Notes: a model not told the origin generated them from the letters alone. DNA of 64,000 bases from Ruminococcaceae bacterium BL-4 (GCA_902809935.1 LR778134.1:1240001-1304000), one strand, 5' to 3'; shown: positions 34,707 through 44,176, counted from the stretch's first letter. Translations and numbers: made by a program.

Positions 34707-35975
34707 TTATAATGTCCTGTCAATAATTTCTGCCTGTGTAATAATATCCCGCAGTCTGTTGCCATCCACTTTGTATTCCAAGAGCTCATCGACGGTGTTA
34801 TATGTTTTTTCAGTTTCTTCATTGTATATTTCCGAAATTATAATTTTACCATTATGATGAATAATACCATATGTTTTTGCATGATAAACAAATTGCACTT
34901 CTCCACCGTCGTGTATGCACCACTTAAAATCACTGATTGTTTTAAAACGATTGTCCTCTATACTATTGGATAATACGACTGTTCCCAAAGTTACAACCCC
35001 TTTGTAATTTTTAAATATTGGTGCTCCATCAGGATAATCTTCTTTTGGATAATTGATCTCAGGCCCCATTTGTGGATTCCCACGATTTTTATCCCAATAA
35101 ATCAGATGATCGTGAGGATCCGTATGATATTTGGGAAATCCATGATCTGTATAATGTCTTTCATATACTGCGCGGCCATCTTCTCCTATTTTTGTATCGA
35201 TGCGATATCCATTTTTATAAGTTGTTTTAATTTCTCCTAGTTCTCCAAAAAATCGTTCGTCTTCCGGCTCTTTAGGTCTCCATTTTCCCCCATAGGCGCT
35301 GCCCGTTCCAGTTTGTATAAGGCTATTATAGTTCTGATAATTCTCATTTACAACAGACCCGCTTTTAATAATAAGATTACTTCCTAACGGAAGAGGCTCT
35401 TCTCCGCAGATGTATTTTGCGTATTTGGATGGGGTGTATAAGTTTTTGTCCATGTACTTCCATGAACTGCGGTCATAATCAACAAACACGATATCGCCCT
35501 GCATCTCTGGAAATGGCTCATTGTAGCAGATAATTTTCTCCGGTTCAATCCGACGAAGCATTTCATTATAACCCTTGAGAAAAAACTCTTTCTGATCCTG
35601 ACGATTGTCGTGCTCTGATACCATATAAGTGGAAACCGCAACCGTGGAGCCTTTTTCGATTCCATCAAAGCAAAACTCAAACGTGTTTTCGTTTCCCCAG
35701 CTTACAGTTGGAATGACGCGAATTCCTTTTGATGCAAAATAGGCGCCACACCAACGGTGTCGAAATGTGTTGGTAAGCTGCAGAACAGGTGCCATCTCAA
35801 CATACATGCTGAAGTCAGGGGAGAGCACTGCACGATAGTGTTTTAGTTTTTCTAAATCAGTATCTGGATTTTTCCATACACGTTCAAATTTGTAGTTATA
35901 CAGAAAGAAATGAACCATGCGGTTGAAATGTTTTGTGTCATGAAGGTCTATTTTATCGAACCCTACAAGAAGCAA
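34707..35975 (-). CDS. DUF4417 protein with variable C-terminal module (copy B)
   Basis: 422 codons. Residues 1-~215 form a DUF4417 domain (KHFNRMVHFFLYNYKFERVW; WCGAYFASKGIRVIPTVSWG; GYNEMLRRIEPEKIICYNEP), nearly the same as in the copy at 55463. After NYNSLIQTGTGSAYGG the sequence becomes copy-specific, then carries RHYTDHGFP, HTDPHDHLIYWDK and INYPKEDYPDGAPIF, and ends LRDIITQAEIIDRTL. Conserved head plus variable tail recalls polymorphic effector proteins, but no catalytic motif is recognised. The true gene probably begins at GTG 36099 (AGGAGG 7 bases upstream), giving TEENYNYRTNPLFLRNQFEG; a one-base shift and TGA at 35986-35988 separate the two parts. DUF4417 is common on phages and mobile elements. 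Confidence 0.7.
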   Translation of the reverse strand: MLLVGFDKIDLHDTKHFNRMVHFFLYNYKFERVWKNPDTDLEKLKHYRAVLSPDFSMYVEMAPVLQLTNTFRHRWCGAYFASKGIRVIPTVSWGNENTFEFCFDGIEKGSTVAVSTYMVSEHDNRQDQKEFFLKGYNEMLRRIEPEKIICYNEPFPEMQGDIVFVDYDRSSWKYMDKNLYTPSKYAKYICGEEPLPLGSNLIIKSGSVVNENYQNYNSLIQTGTGSAYGGKWRPKEPEDERFFGELGEIKTTYKNGYRIDTKIGEDGRAVYERHYTDHGFPKYHTDPHDHLIYWDKNRGNPQMGPEINYPKEDYPDGAPIFKNYKGVVTLGTVVLSNSIEDNRFKTISDFKWCIHDGGEVQFVYHAKTYGIIHHNGKIIISEIYNEETEKTYNTVDELLEYKVDGNRLRDIITQAEIIDRTL

Positions 35976-36099
35976 ATCATGGAAGTCATCCGACTGAATT
36001 AAATTTTGGAATTACCGGAATTTGCAACTTTCCTTTTCCTTCAAACTGATTGCGAAGGAAAAGGGGATTTGTACGATAATTGTAGTTTTCTTCCGTCAC
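35976..36099 (-). pseudogene. Frameshifted N-terminus of DUF4417 copy B
   Basis: GTG at 36099 with AGGAGG at 36107-36112 opens 37 codons ending IPVIPKFNSVG before TGA. Skipping one T (AAT-T-CAG) continues into QSDDFHDLLLVGFDKI of the main ORF. The identical shift occurs in copy E (55463-56894). Confidence 0.7.
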
Positions 36100-37012
36100 T
36101 TGATTACCTCCTAAAAAGTATCTTCTATTGATAGGCGGTGTTCGGTCGGAAATTCTCCTATTTAATGAAATTATTCAAAAAGTTTTAAATTCTTTTTTAT
36201 GTGAGGTAGTTTTGAATGCTTTTGTAGTATTTGCTTATCTAACAAAGCAGATTTAGCCACCAAATAAAAAGCAGAAAAAAGAAAGCGGAGTCATCAAATT
36301 TGACGACTCTGCTAGTGGTATGAATATTTGACAACCAAGTGAATTACCAATGAAAACAAATGCAAACTTACAGCGGTCTTCTGGAGATTTAAAAGATTTT
36401 AAGAAAAATAGTTAGTCTTTCAGTATTTTATAATCAATCTAAATTTCATGTAATAAACATTATGCGAAGTTTTGGGAATGCTCTACGGGCGGAAAGGCCT
36501 TAGCACAATTATAATAAATTTGTTACTTATTTCTTAGGTGCTTTCGTACTTCGCTATAAAAATATCCTTTTGCAATTTGTGAAATTTAGCGGGGAGAGAC
36601 AACAAGTACGTTGTTCTAGTGCTTTTATGTCATAGCCTCCTTTTAGTATCAGCGCTGCAGAATTCTGAAATATTATTACCTTCTTTGAGAACCATCCACA
36701 CAGCATAGATAAATAATGTATTTTTTTCCAAACATCGGTTTGCTGTTATGTTAGGTGAGCGAAACGGAATGCTTGAAAGGCAAAAATGCCTTGGAGCCTA
36801 ATCCTTTTCTGAAAAACAAAGTACAACCAAATAGTTAAAATAAAAAGCTGCTTCACTCATTTAAACAATCGGTTTGGAAAAATGTATAGGTAAGTGACAA
36901 ATATGACCTCAAGACAAAAATGCCTGGGATCTAGGTAATGGGGGTCTATTGGTGTAAGATGGCAGAAAAAGCTTTCTTTTTTATTAAATCAACAGATTAA
37001 CTGCAAATGATT
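36100..37012. repeat. Upstream flank of DUF4417 copy B with terminator and full dif-like site
   Basis: Runs parallel to the flank of copy E (56895-57266). It includes a minus-strand terminator (36275-36312, GCGGAGTCATC/GACGACTCTGC plus T-run) and the 28-bp dif-like site at 36443-36470, whose outer edge ends the homology. Beyond it, 36471-36720 shows no gene. 36760-36930 is a degraded copy of the recombinase 3' flank seen at 13590 and 25681. Confidence 0.65.
36443..36470 (-). other. 28-bp dif-like (Xer-type) site, best copy
   Basis: On the minus strand it reads an 11-base arm ACTTCGCATAA, a 6-base centre TGTTTA and an 11-base arm TTACATGAAAT. Compared with the E. coli dif site as I remember it, 21 of 28 positions agree. 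Other full-length copies: 22866-22893 and 57239-57266. The left arm and centre also occur at 4092, 8957, 9697, 51626, 52366, 53707 and 59222, all in one orientation. A recombination role is inferred, not shown. Confidence 0.5.
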
Positions 37013-37957
37013 TTAAAAGTCCTCAAAATTTAATTGGCAATCCTTACACGATTTCACTTTGCGAATTTTTATAATATCATTTTCTGTATCAACTTTACCA
37101 AAAAGAAGTGGAGATGATGGATTATGTCCCAACCAATTACTTCTTACAATTTCAGAACTATAATTGGCGTAGCAATAGAAACACCCATTTTTACAAGTAT
37201 TATAGGCTCCGATATCTATACTTGCAACACAACCACATTCAGCTCTTTGATTTTTATCTTTTTTTATTTCTAACTTGTATCCACCCAATCGTTCAAATCT
37301 ATCTTTGTCAATGCAACTTGCATGATGAATTCCAAATTTATTAAGATCAATATCTTCTGCGCAAGTATCAACATAAATACCATATTTTTTGGCTATTTTC
37401 GAGAATTGTTGCATTAACTCTTCTTTTTGTTCGAAAGTAGGCTGAATGATATCTAATGGCTGCGCATTTTTTTCGGTCTTTTTATAGAAATCCAAAAAAC
37501 TAACGGTACATTTTTCAGTGTAATCAGCGAGTCTTGATGCTAACAAATTAAAATATTTCAGGTGATATTTTATCGTATATTTTTTATTGAGTAAAATAGG
37601 GTCATATCGCCAAATTACTTTTTCTTTTCCTATTTTTTTTGACAATTTCTGAAATGATGGAATTACAACATCATTTTTGGATGGTACGTTGGGTTCAACG
37701 TCTTTTCCATAAGCATTTAATGTAAATTGAAAATAGTAGGTGTAGTCATGAAGTTCATCTAAGCGATCAATCATGGGTGCAGGGTTCTTACTCCAAAAAA
37801 CAATACCGTCTACAACATCAGGAGAAAGATTTATTTTTCCGATTTGATGAATATTCATGGGATTTCGTACAAGCACAAAGCCCTCTTTTATACGATTGTA
37901 AAACCATTTTGAGTAATATGTGGGGATGTCTGTTCGTCTACTGGCACTAATTATCAT
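37013..37957 (-). CDS. DUF1848 family protein
   Basis: 314 residues starting MIISASRRTDIPTYYSKWF, the invariant opening of DUF1848 proteins. VFWSKNPAPM (~53) and the C-terminal cysteine cluster CGCVASIDIGAYNTCKNGCF-YCYA (~242-266) suggest an iron-sulfur or metal site; a relation to radical-SAM/SPL-like enzymes has been proposed for the family. The tail has CKDCQLNF. Length is normal. Activity unknown. Stands alone on the minus strand. Confidence 0.85.
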   Translation of the reverse strand: MIISASRRTDIPTYYSKWFYNRIKEGFVLVRNPMNIHQIGKINLSPDVVDGIVFWSKNPAPMIDRLDELHDYTYYFQFTLNAYGKDVEPNVPSKNDVVIPSFQKLSKKIGKEKVIWRYDPILLNKKYTIKYHLKYFNLLASRLADYTEKCTVSFLDFYKKTEKNAQPLDIIQPTFEQKEELMQQFSKIAKKYGIYVDTCAEDIDLNKFGIHHASCIDKDRFERLGGYKLEIKKDKNQRAECGCVASIDIGAYNTCKNGCFYCYANYSSEIVRSNWLGHNPSSPLLFGKVDTENDIIKIRKVKSCKDCQLNFEDF

Positions 37958-38228
37958 ATTTTACTTCCTATACTCAAATACGATTGATCTTGTTACATCC
38001 GGTTTGGGACTATCCAAATTAATGATATGGTTATGTGGGTCTGTATGTACCCACGGATTATCATGGCCTGCGTAATGGTGTTCCTTTGTTGTCCTGTTTT
38101 TCTCATCTATTTAAAAGTTATTTTAATTTCTCCTGGTTTTCCTAGAGATGATTTGCCTTCTGAGGTTTCCACTGTTGACCGTAGATGCTTCTTATTCTAG
38201 CTTGTATAACAATATTATAATTTCCATT

Positions 38229-38880
38229 TTATATCGTTCTGTCAATTACCGTCACATGCGTAATCACATCGCGTAGTTTGTCTTCGCCGACTATGTATTC
38301 CAAGGCATCATCAGCGTTGTCAAAATATTTCGTAGTATCAGGCTGGTTGTAAAGATAGATAATGATCTTTTCTTGCGTATGAGAAACACCATATTTTTGA
38401 CCAGCCCAATCAAATTCCACTTCGCCGCCGCAACTCATACACCATTTGAAATCACTGATACTGACAAAGCGATTCTGTTCCGGGGTGTTCCCTTGAATGA
38501 TTTTTTCGCCCATGTAAGAATAACCTCCATATTTTTTGGATTCCGGAGCACCGTCCGGGTAATTGATTGGTTTACTAAAGTTTGGATGATTATTTTCCCA
38601 AGTTATGATATGATCGTGAGGTTTGGTATGGGCTTTTGCGTTGCCGTGATCTGTATGATGGCGTTCTCTGTTACTAACCCATTATCACTTATGTGCGTCT
38701 CCCATCTTTATTTATATTGCCCAGATTACCGACAAGGCGTTGATCACCCAGCTTGGTTGGGGTCGTTTCCCATTTTCCACCATAGATGCTTGCCCATTCC
38801 AGTTTGTATAAGGCTATTATAGTTCTGCTAATTTTCATTTACAACAGATCCGCCTTTAATCATAAGATTACTTCCTAAAA
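38229..38880 (-). pseudogene. DUF4417-family remnant, head deleted (copy C)
   Basis: The open 3' part (38229-38513) encodes MGEKIIQGNTPEQNRFVSIS, FKWCMSCGGEVEFDWAGQKY and LRDVITHVTVIDRTI. Upstream, broken frames to ~38876 contain the family's NYNSLIQTGMG junction and the INYPDGAP region. At 38872-38882, TTAGGAAGTAATC (the GSNLII codons of the full gene) joins directly to the sequence that lies upstream of the ribosome site in intact copies. The DUF4417 domain was therefore deleted between two similar TTAGGARGTAATC stretches. Stops (TAG in NEN*QNYN) show it is dead. Confidence 0.65.
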
Positions 38881-39245
38881 AAGTATCTTCTACTGATAGG
38901 CAGTATTCAGTCCGAAATTCTCCTATTAATGAAATTATTCAGAAAATGCATATAAAAATGGAGAAAGATTTAATACTACTGTTTTCGCAATTCATGAGAT
39001 TTAGAACTATGATAACAAGAACCTGGGTTTCAAGTTAATCGGCGACATAGAGAAGATACTTGAAAATTCCCTTTGTGATCTGTATTAAACAACACTGTAA
39101 AAGACATAGCTTGAGGATTATTTTTTCAATATTTGAAAATTTTATAGTGCTATTGTAAGATGACTCAATTTGACAGCCTAAAAACGTTATGTTAACATAA
39201 AATAGTAATATTTTATTAATGAAAAGGAAAGGAAGAATGTAGAAT
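38881..39245 (+). promoter_or_regulatory. DUF4417 upstream flank and BCCT promoter
   Basis: 38881-38945 matches the 5' flank of the intact DUF4417 genes. 38990-39088 encodes an unassigned open tail (YDNKNLGFKLIGDIEKILEN...). A promoter for the BCCT gene is visible: TTGAAA 39133-39138, 17 bases, TAAGAT 39156-39161. Confidence 0.55.
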
Positions 39246-40802
39246 TTGAAGAAAAAGATTAACCATTATGTAACACCTGTTTTTTGGATTTCAATGAGTA
39301 TAATTTCCATTGTTGTAATACTGGGAATTGTTTTTCCAGTAAAATTTCAGTTTGTAACGAAGCAGATAAAAAAATTTATTAGTATTTATTTGGGTTGGCA
39401 TTATTTGATTTTAGTGACCAGCATTGTATTTTTTTGTTTATTCCTAATTTTTAGTCCGGTAAGCAAAATCAGACTAGGAGATCCAGATTCCAAACCTGAG
39501 CACTCAAAACTTTCTTGGATTGCTATGTTGTTTTCAGCAGGTATGGGAATTGGCCTTGTTTTTTGGGGCGCGGCAGAGCCTTTATCTCATTACGCTGTCT
39601 CTGCTCCGGATGGACAAACTGGCTCACAAAAAGCTTTAAAAGATGCTTTTCAATATACTTTTTTCCATTGGGGAATTCATGCATGGGCAGTTTATGCCGT
39701 TGTAGCACTTGCACTAGCATATTTTCAATTTAGGAAAAAAGAAAAAACATTAATTTCAGTTACTCTGAAACCCCTCTTTGGACATAAAACAGATGGATTT
39801 TGGGGTAAAATATTAGACAGCATCACTGTTTTTGCTACTGCTATAGGTGTAGCTACAACCTTGGGATTTGGTGCTATACAGATTAATGGCGGTTTAAAAT
39901 ATTTATTTGGGATTCCTAAAAATATATATATTCAGATAATAATTGTTGCAGTTACAACAATTTGCTTTATTATGTCAGCTTTATCCGGTATAGGAAAAGG
40001 CGTAAAAATTTTATCAAATATAAATGTTATTTTGGCAATTGGACTAATGTCCATAGCAATCATAGTAGGACCTTCTGCAAAGATTATAAATACTTTTGTT
40101 GAAACATTAGGTGGCTACCTGCAAAACTTTTTAAGTATGAGTTTTAGTACTGGTGCCTTTGATGCTCAGCAGCAGATTTGGATACAGAAATGGACAATAT
40201 TTTATTGGGCTTGGTGGATTTCTTGGTCTCCATTTGTGGGTGTATTTATTGCCCGCATTTCCAAAGGGCGGACAATACGTGAATTTTTGACAAATGTTTT
40301 GTTTATTCCCACTATATTTAGTTTTTTATGGTTTTCTGCATTTGGAACATTATCAACCAATGCTCAAAGCAATGGAGCACAGCTTACAATGCTGTCTACA
40401 GAGGAAGTATTATTTGGTTCTTTCCATTATTATTCATTTGGGATGCTGCTCTCAATTATTGCAATTATATTGGTTTTTACATTTTTTATTACCTCAGCGG
40501 ATTCGGCAACATTTGTTCTTGGAATGCTATCTGAAAACGGTAGTCTAAACCCGCATAAAAAAATAAAGATCATATGGGGAATATTAATTTCTACATTTGC
40601 TGTTGTGTTATTAATGTCAGGTGGATTAGATGCTCTTCAGAATATTTTAATTATTGTTGCACTACCATTTTCTATCATTATTTTACTTATAATGATTTCT
40701 TTAGGAATTGAACTTCATCATGAGAAAAAAGAAATGGGATTGTACCTTAAACCAGACAATTATCCATCAAAAGAAGATCCTTTTAAATCTTATCAAGATT
40801 AA
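39246..40802 (+). CDS. BCCT-family glycine betaine/choline-type transporter
   Basis: 518 residues, about 12 transmembrane helices, full length. BCCT hallmarks: MLFSAGMGIGLVFWGAAEP (helix 3 glycine-rich ion/substrate motif), FHWGIHAWAVYAVVALALAY, and the signature in helix 8 (WTIFYWAWWISWSPFVGVFI plus ARISKGRTIREF). Helix 8 carries the Trp-rich aromatic site for trimethylammonium substrates. Imports compatible solutes with Na+ (OpuD/BetL-like); the exact substrate is uncertain. TTG start at 39246 behind GGAAAGGAAG. Single gene with its own promoter and terminator (40885-40925). Confidence 0.9.
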   Translation: MKKKINHYVTPVFWISMSIISIVVILGIVFPVKFQFVTKQIKKFISIYLGWHYLILVTSIVFFCLFLIFSPVSKIRLGDPDSKPEHSKLSWIAMLFSAGMGIGLVFWGAAEPLSHYAVSAPDGQTGSQKALKDAFQYTFFHWGIHAWAVYAVVALALAYFQFRKKEKTLISVTLKPLFGHKTDGFWGKILDSITVFATAIGVATTLGFGAIQINGGLKYLFGIPKNIYIQIIIVAVTTICFIMSALSGIGKGVKILSNINVILAIGLMSIAIIVGPSAKIINTFVETLGGYLQNFLSMSFSTGAFDAQQQIWIQKWTIFYWAWWISWSPFVGVFIARISKGRTIREFLTNVLFIPTIFSFLWFSAFGTLSTNAQSNGAQLTMLSTEEVLFGSFHYYSFGMLLSIIAIILVFTFFITSADSATFVLGMLSENGSLNPHKKIKIIWGILISTFAVVLLMSGGLDALQNILIIVALPFSIIILLIMISLGIELHHEKKEMGLYLKPDNYPSKEDPFKSYQD

Positions 40803-41180
40803 ATATTTTTCCATTAAATTTTCGCCGGATTTTTGTTTTGACAATCGAACCGGTATAGTAAAAAGCGATAGTTTATATAATGATAGCGCAGCCGCAGAGT
40901 TTTCTCTCTGTAGCTGTGCTTTTTCTATTTTGCAGACCGCCATTAAAAATAGGCGACACAAAATATTAGTAAAAGACATAAAAATAGCGGATACTAAAGA
41001 AGTACCCGCTTGAATTTTTTAAGAGTAATGGTTAAATCCTATTTAAAAAAAGGAAAGCCATTTCATTTGCGTGGGTGTTAAATAAAATGACTTTTGTCAG
41101 TGAGTCATTTGTTCAGTTTAAGGATAGGCTTAACTAGTGTAGAAACCACCAAATAAAAAGTTTCAATTAAACAATTAAAT
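40803..41180. repeat. Terminator and flank shared with copy A
   Basis: Terminator at 40885-40925 (AGCGCAGCCGCAGAG/CTCTGTAGCTGTGCT plus T-run), a member of the family found at 22616, 34337 and 53814. 41060-41120 (GGAAAGCCATTTC..TAAAATGACTTTTGT) matches 6075-6130, the downstream flank of module A. No gene recognised. Confidence 0.6.
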
Positions 41181-41740
41181 GGTATGGTCTATTACTGTAA
41201 CTTTTGTGATCACATCGCGTAGTCTGCCTTTACCAACCATGTATTCCAGTACCTCGTCGGCGGAGTTGCACCATTTTTCGGTTTTTGGTCTATTGGCTTC
41301 ACTAATATTAATCTTTCCTTCGGGATGGGTAACCGTATATGTTGTACCCTCCCATATGAATTTTACTTCGCCGCCGCAACTTATACACCATTTGAAATCA
41401 CTGATACTGACAAAACGATTTTGTTCTGGGGTGTTCCCTTGGATGATTTTTTTCTTACGTTATGATATGATCGTGAGGATTCGTATAATCTCTCGGATTG
41501 TCATGATCTATATGATGACGTTCTCTGTTACCTAACCCATTATCACCTATGTGTGTCTCCCTGTATCCATCTTTATTTATATTGCCTGGATTACCGACAA
41601 GGCGTTGATCCTCCGGCTTGTTTGGATTTGGTTTCTATTTTGCACCATAGACACTTATCCATTCCAATTTGTACAAGGTTATTATAGTCCTGCTAATTTT
41701 CATTTACAACAGATCTGCTTTTAATAAGATTACTTTCGAC
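41181..41740 (-). pseudogene. DUF4417-family C-terminal module, degenerate (copy D)
   Basis: Minus-strand frames encode the family tail (DVITKVTVIDHTI, SISDFKWC, NPHDHI) and the junction region around QDYNNLVQIGM, but an internal deletion near 41455 and several stops break it. It resembles copies A and C more than the two intact genes. Its 5' end joins unrelated sequence at ~41745. Confidence 0.6.
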
Positions 41741-41828
41741 TGGTATTACCATGAAACCAGTTGACAGATATCAAAAAATGGGTAAAATCTAATTACACTT
41801 AGTCAAAATAATTAGGAGGTTAATATTT

Positions 41829-41990
41829 ATGAAGAAATATCAATGCACCGTCTGTGGATATGTGTATGATGAAGAAAAGGGCTGTCCGGAACAGGGAATT
41901 GCTCCGGGTACAAAATGGGAGGATGTCTCTGACGATTTCATTTGTCCGGAATGCGGAGCAGCCAAAGACGCCTTTGAACTGATGCAATAA
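41829..41990 (+). CDS. Rubredoxin
   Basis: 53 residues, the standard rubredoxin length. The two Fe-binding cysteine pairs are CTVCGYVYD (~6-9) and [11 protein letters not shown] (~39-42), with conserved aromatic KYQC and W34-type FICP surroundings. A one-electron carrier that in anaerobes feeds superoxide reductase, rubrerythrin or flavo-diiron proteins. AGGAGG ribosome site 9 bases upstream. It opens a run of redox genes up to 49.6 kb and ends with a strong terminator at 42009-42046. Confidence 0.95.
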   Translation: MKKYQCTVCGYVYDEEKGCPEQGIAPGTKWEDVSDDFICPECGAAKDAFELMQ

Positions 41991-42008
41991 AGTTGTATTA
42001 TGGATGAA

Positions 42009-42046
42009 AACAGCCCCGTCAGTAGAAATGGCGGGGCTGTTTTTTC
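42009..42046 (+). terminator. Rubredoxin terminator
   Basis: Arms AACAGCCCCG/CGGGGCTGTT followed by a T-run, 18 bases after the rubredoxin stop. Also usable from the minus strand for the pirin gene. Confidence 0.85.
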
Positions 42047-42209
42047 AAAAAGTCTATATATCTTGTTTCTGGAATTTATTCCATTTAGCAAAGCCTTCGC
42101 ATATTGATTTAAAAATTACTTTGTTAATTAAAAAATCAACTTTTTTAATAACTGTTACTTTATACCCCAAAACAGATTTGTGAGAGTGTTTTCTAGGTTA
42201 GTTTTAAGA

Positions 42210-43055
42210 TCAACTGTGCTTAATAAAGGTATTATTTTGAAGCTCCCTGAATGCAGTCATCAGTTCTTCCTGAGTGTTCATTACAATAGGTCCGCCCCAC
42301 GCAATTGGTTCATGAAGTGGTTTTCCCGAAAAGAAAATAAACCGCAGTCCAGATTGTGGCTGTGCCGAAACGGTAATATTATCTCCGCTTCCGAATAGAA
42401 CCGCCGATTTTGACGATATTTTTTGTTCATTTATAACAGCATCTCCCTCGATGAGAAAAACAAAAACTGTTTCATCCGCCTTTGTTGGGATGGTAATGTC
42501 CTCACCGCTTGAAAGCACAATATCATAAATCGTTGCAGGAGTATGTGCCGGAGTGATCCCGACTGCCTTCCCAAAATGGCCGGAAAGAATGCCGATTTTC
42601 GCTTTTCCATTGTTGATTCTGGGAATCAGATCCCTTGTAAGGCTACAATAAGCAGGTGTTGTCATCTTTTCTTCTCGAGGAAGATTCAGCCATAGCTGAA
42701 ATCCAAGCATCCTGCCTGATTCTTTTGGCATTTCCTGATGTAAAATGCCACTGCCTGCTGTCATCCATTGGAACTCTCCTGAGTGAATCGTGCCTTTATT
42801 CCCCAGAGAATCCTCATGATCGATTCTGCCGGAAATCAGGTACGTAATGGTTTCAATCCCTCTATGTGGGTGCATGGGGAATCCGGCGAGATAGTCGGAT
42901 GGGTTGGTAGAATCAAACGAATCCAATATTAGAAACGGATCAAAATCTTTAACATCATTATTACCGAGCACACGAACAAGATGGACTCCAGCGCCATCTA
43001 CAGCTTTTTGTCCACGAATTTGTTTGATGATTTTTCGTTTAATCAAAGCGGACAC
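42210..43055 (-). CDS. Pirin-family bicupin protein
   Basis: 281 residues. The N-terminal cupin has the pirin metal motif MHPHRGIETITYL (His residues ~62-64) and HQEMP (~106), which hold Fe(II) in quercetin-2,3-dioxygenase-like pirins. The C-terminal Pirin_C domain has DETVFVFLIEGDAV and PLHEPIAWGGPIVMNTQEEL. Family roles include quercetinase activity and redox-linked regulation. AGGAGG ribosome site. It lies divergent to, or near, an HxlR redox-sensing regulator that may control it. Confidence 0.9.
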   Translation of the reverse strand: MSALIKRKIIKQIRGQKAVDGAGVHLVRVLGNNDVKDFDPFLILDSFDSTNPSDYLAGFPMHPHRGIETITYLISGRIDHEDSLGNKGTIHSGEFQWMTAGSGILHQEMPKESGRMLGFQLWLNLPREEKMTTPAYCSLTRDLIPRINNGKAKIGILSGHFGKAVGITPAHTPATIYDIVLSSGEDITIPTKADETVFVFLIEGDAVINEQKISSKSAVLFGSGDNITVSAQPQSGLRFIFFSGKPLHEPIAWGGPIVMNTQEELMTAFRELQNNTFIKHS

Positions 43056-43509
43056 CTCCTTGAATTGATATTAGATATTACGATTTCATCAGAAAATAGC
43101 TGAAAGGAGCGCTAATAAAAAATTGTTTAAAGTAAATAGGGTTTCATCGAAGGATAGTAAACTTTTGTATGCTTACATCCTCACAGATAGGAGGAGCCGA
43201 CTTTTGCAGTACACACTTTTGACTTGAAATCAGTCTTTTTGTGCGATTTGTCATAGAAAGGTGAGTACCCATTTCCTCCGTGGGCACACCAGTAATATTG
43301 TTTTGCCCTTTGACCTCAACGGGGTAGGGCAATTTTTGTGTAATAACAGTTTATTCAAGTTGTTGTACAACAGTTTATTCCCTTTAGTTTTAAAGATCAA
43401 TCTTTTTCTGTCTACCAAATTATCTGATGAACAGACACTTTGAATCTCAGAAAAAGAAATCATTGATACACTGTCACACTGCCGCCAACATAAATGGACA
43501 GTGGTCTCA
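43056..43509. other. Intergenic region with possible small remnant
   Basis: A hairpin (TTGCCCT/AGGGCAATTTTT, ~43303-43337) can terminate plus-strand transcripts. The minus strand at 43144-43332 is open for 62 codons (LPYPVEVKGQNNITGVPTEE, then MSMTNRTKRLISS-like) and looks protein-like, but I cannot assign it and it has no ribosome site. No other gene seen. Confidence 0.35.
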
Positions 43510-43818
43510 TCATGACCATTTTTTCCGCCAATCATACATCGCAGTGAGAACGCTGTCAAAATCGTGTCCCTTTTCTGTCAAGTCATATTCGACGGTAACC
43601 GGTGTCGTCGGGGTTACAGATCGGCTTATTATGCCATTTTCTTCTAAATGTTTAAGGGTATCCGACAAGGATTTTGTGTTAATATGCAATTCTTTTCGTA
43701 GCTGGTTATAGTGCTTTGGACCAGAACAGAGTTCGTGAATAATAAAGAACGACCATTTGTTCCTAAATATATCCATTACTGCAACAATTGCTTGAAGACA
43801 ACTTTCGTTTTTTTCCAT
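43510..43818 (-). CDS. HxlR-family transcriptional regulator
   Basis: 102 residues, typical length. Winged-helix core KWSFFIIHELCSGPKHYNQL (~21-40), LHINTKSLSDTLKHLEENGI and the wing PTTPVTVEYDLTEKG. A single N-terminal Cys (SCLQAI, residue 7) is placed like the redox-active Cys of HypR/YodB-type members. These sense disulfide, quinone or hypochlorite stress. Neighbouring pirin, DODA-type dioxygenase and FMN reductase genes fit that regulon. Targets are inferred. Confidence 0.85.
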   Translation of the reverse strand: MEKNESCLQAIVAVMDIFRNKWSFFIIHELCSGPKHYNQLRKELHINTKSLSDTLKHLEENGIISRSVTPTTPVTVEYDLTEKGHDFDSVLTAMYDWRKKWS

Positions 43819-43966
43819 AAAAACAGCTCTCCAGTAACTTTATAATATAAAGCAAGGCTAATAAATGAAATCATGTATAAAAAATTTGTCTACTTTACAA
43901 TTTAACTATAGCATATTAAAATTAAATAATCAAAATATAGAAAAACAAAGCAGAAGGTGAAACATC

Positions 43967-44176
43967 GTGAATGAAGCAAGCAATAAATGCAAAATTAAAA
44001 TTACAAAAGGCGGTACTTATCTTGTTTCAGGGAATGCGCCAATTGCTGAAAAAGTCATTGAACCTAAAGGCAAAACCTACGAGTTTAAAGAGAAACACAT
44101 TTTTTCTCAATTGGAGCACTATGCTATTTGTCGCTGAGGTGAATCGCAAAACAACCGTTCTGTGACGCAACTTATG
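43967..44176 (+). pseudogene. CDGSH iron-sulfur protein, nonsense and frameshift mutations
   Basis: From GTG 43967 (GAAGGTG site) it reads KCKIKITKGGTYLVSGNAPI, AEKVIEPKGKTYEF and YAICR, then a TGA at 44135-44137 where the second cluster Cys (TGC) is expected. After a one-base shift, PFCDATYV (the CDGSH P-x-C-D-x-T-H/Y end) follows. The [2Fe-2S] site is thus destroyed by a stop and an indel. Sits just before the DODA-type gene. Confidence 0.7.
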
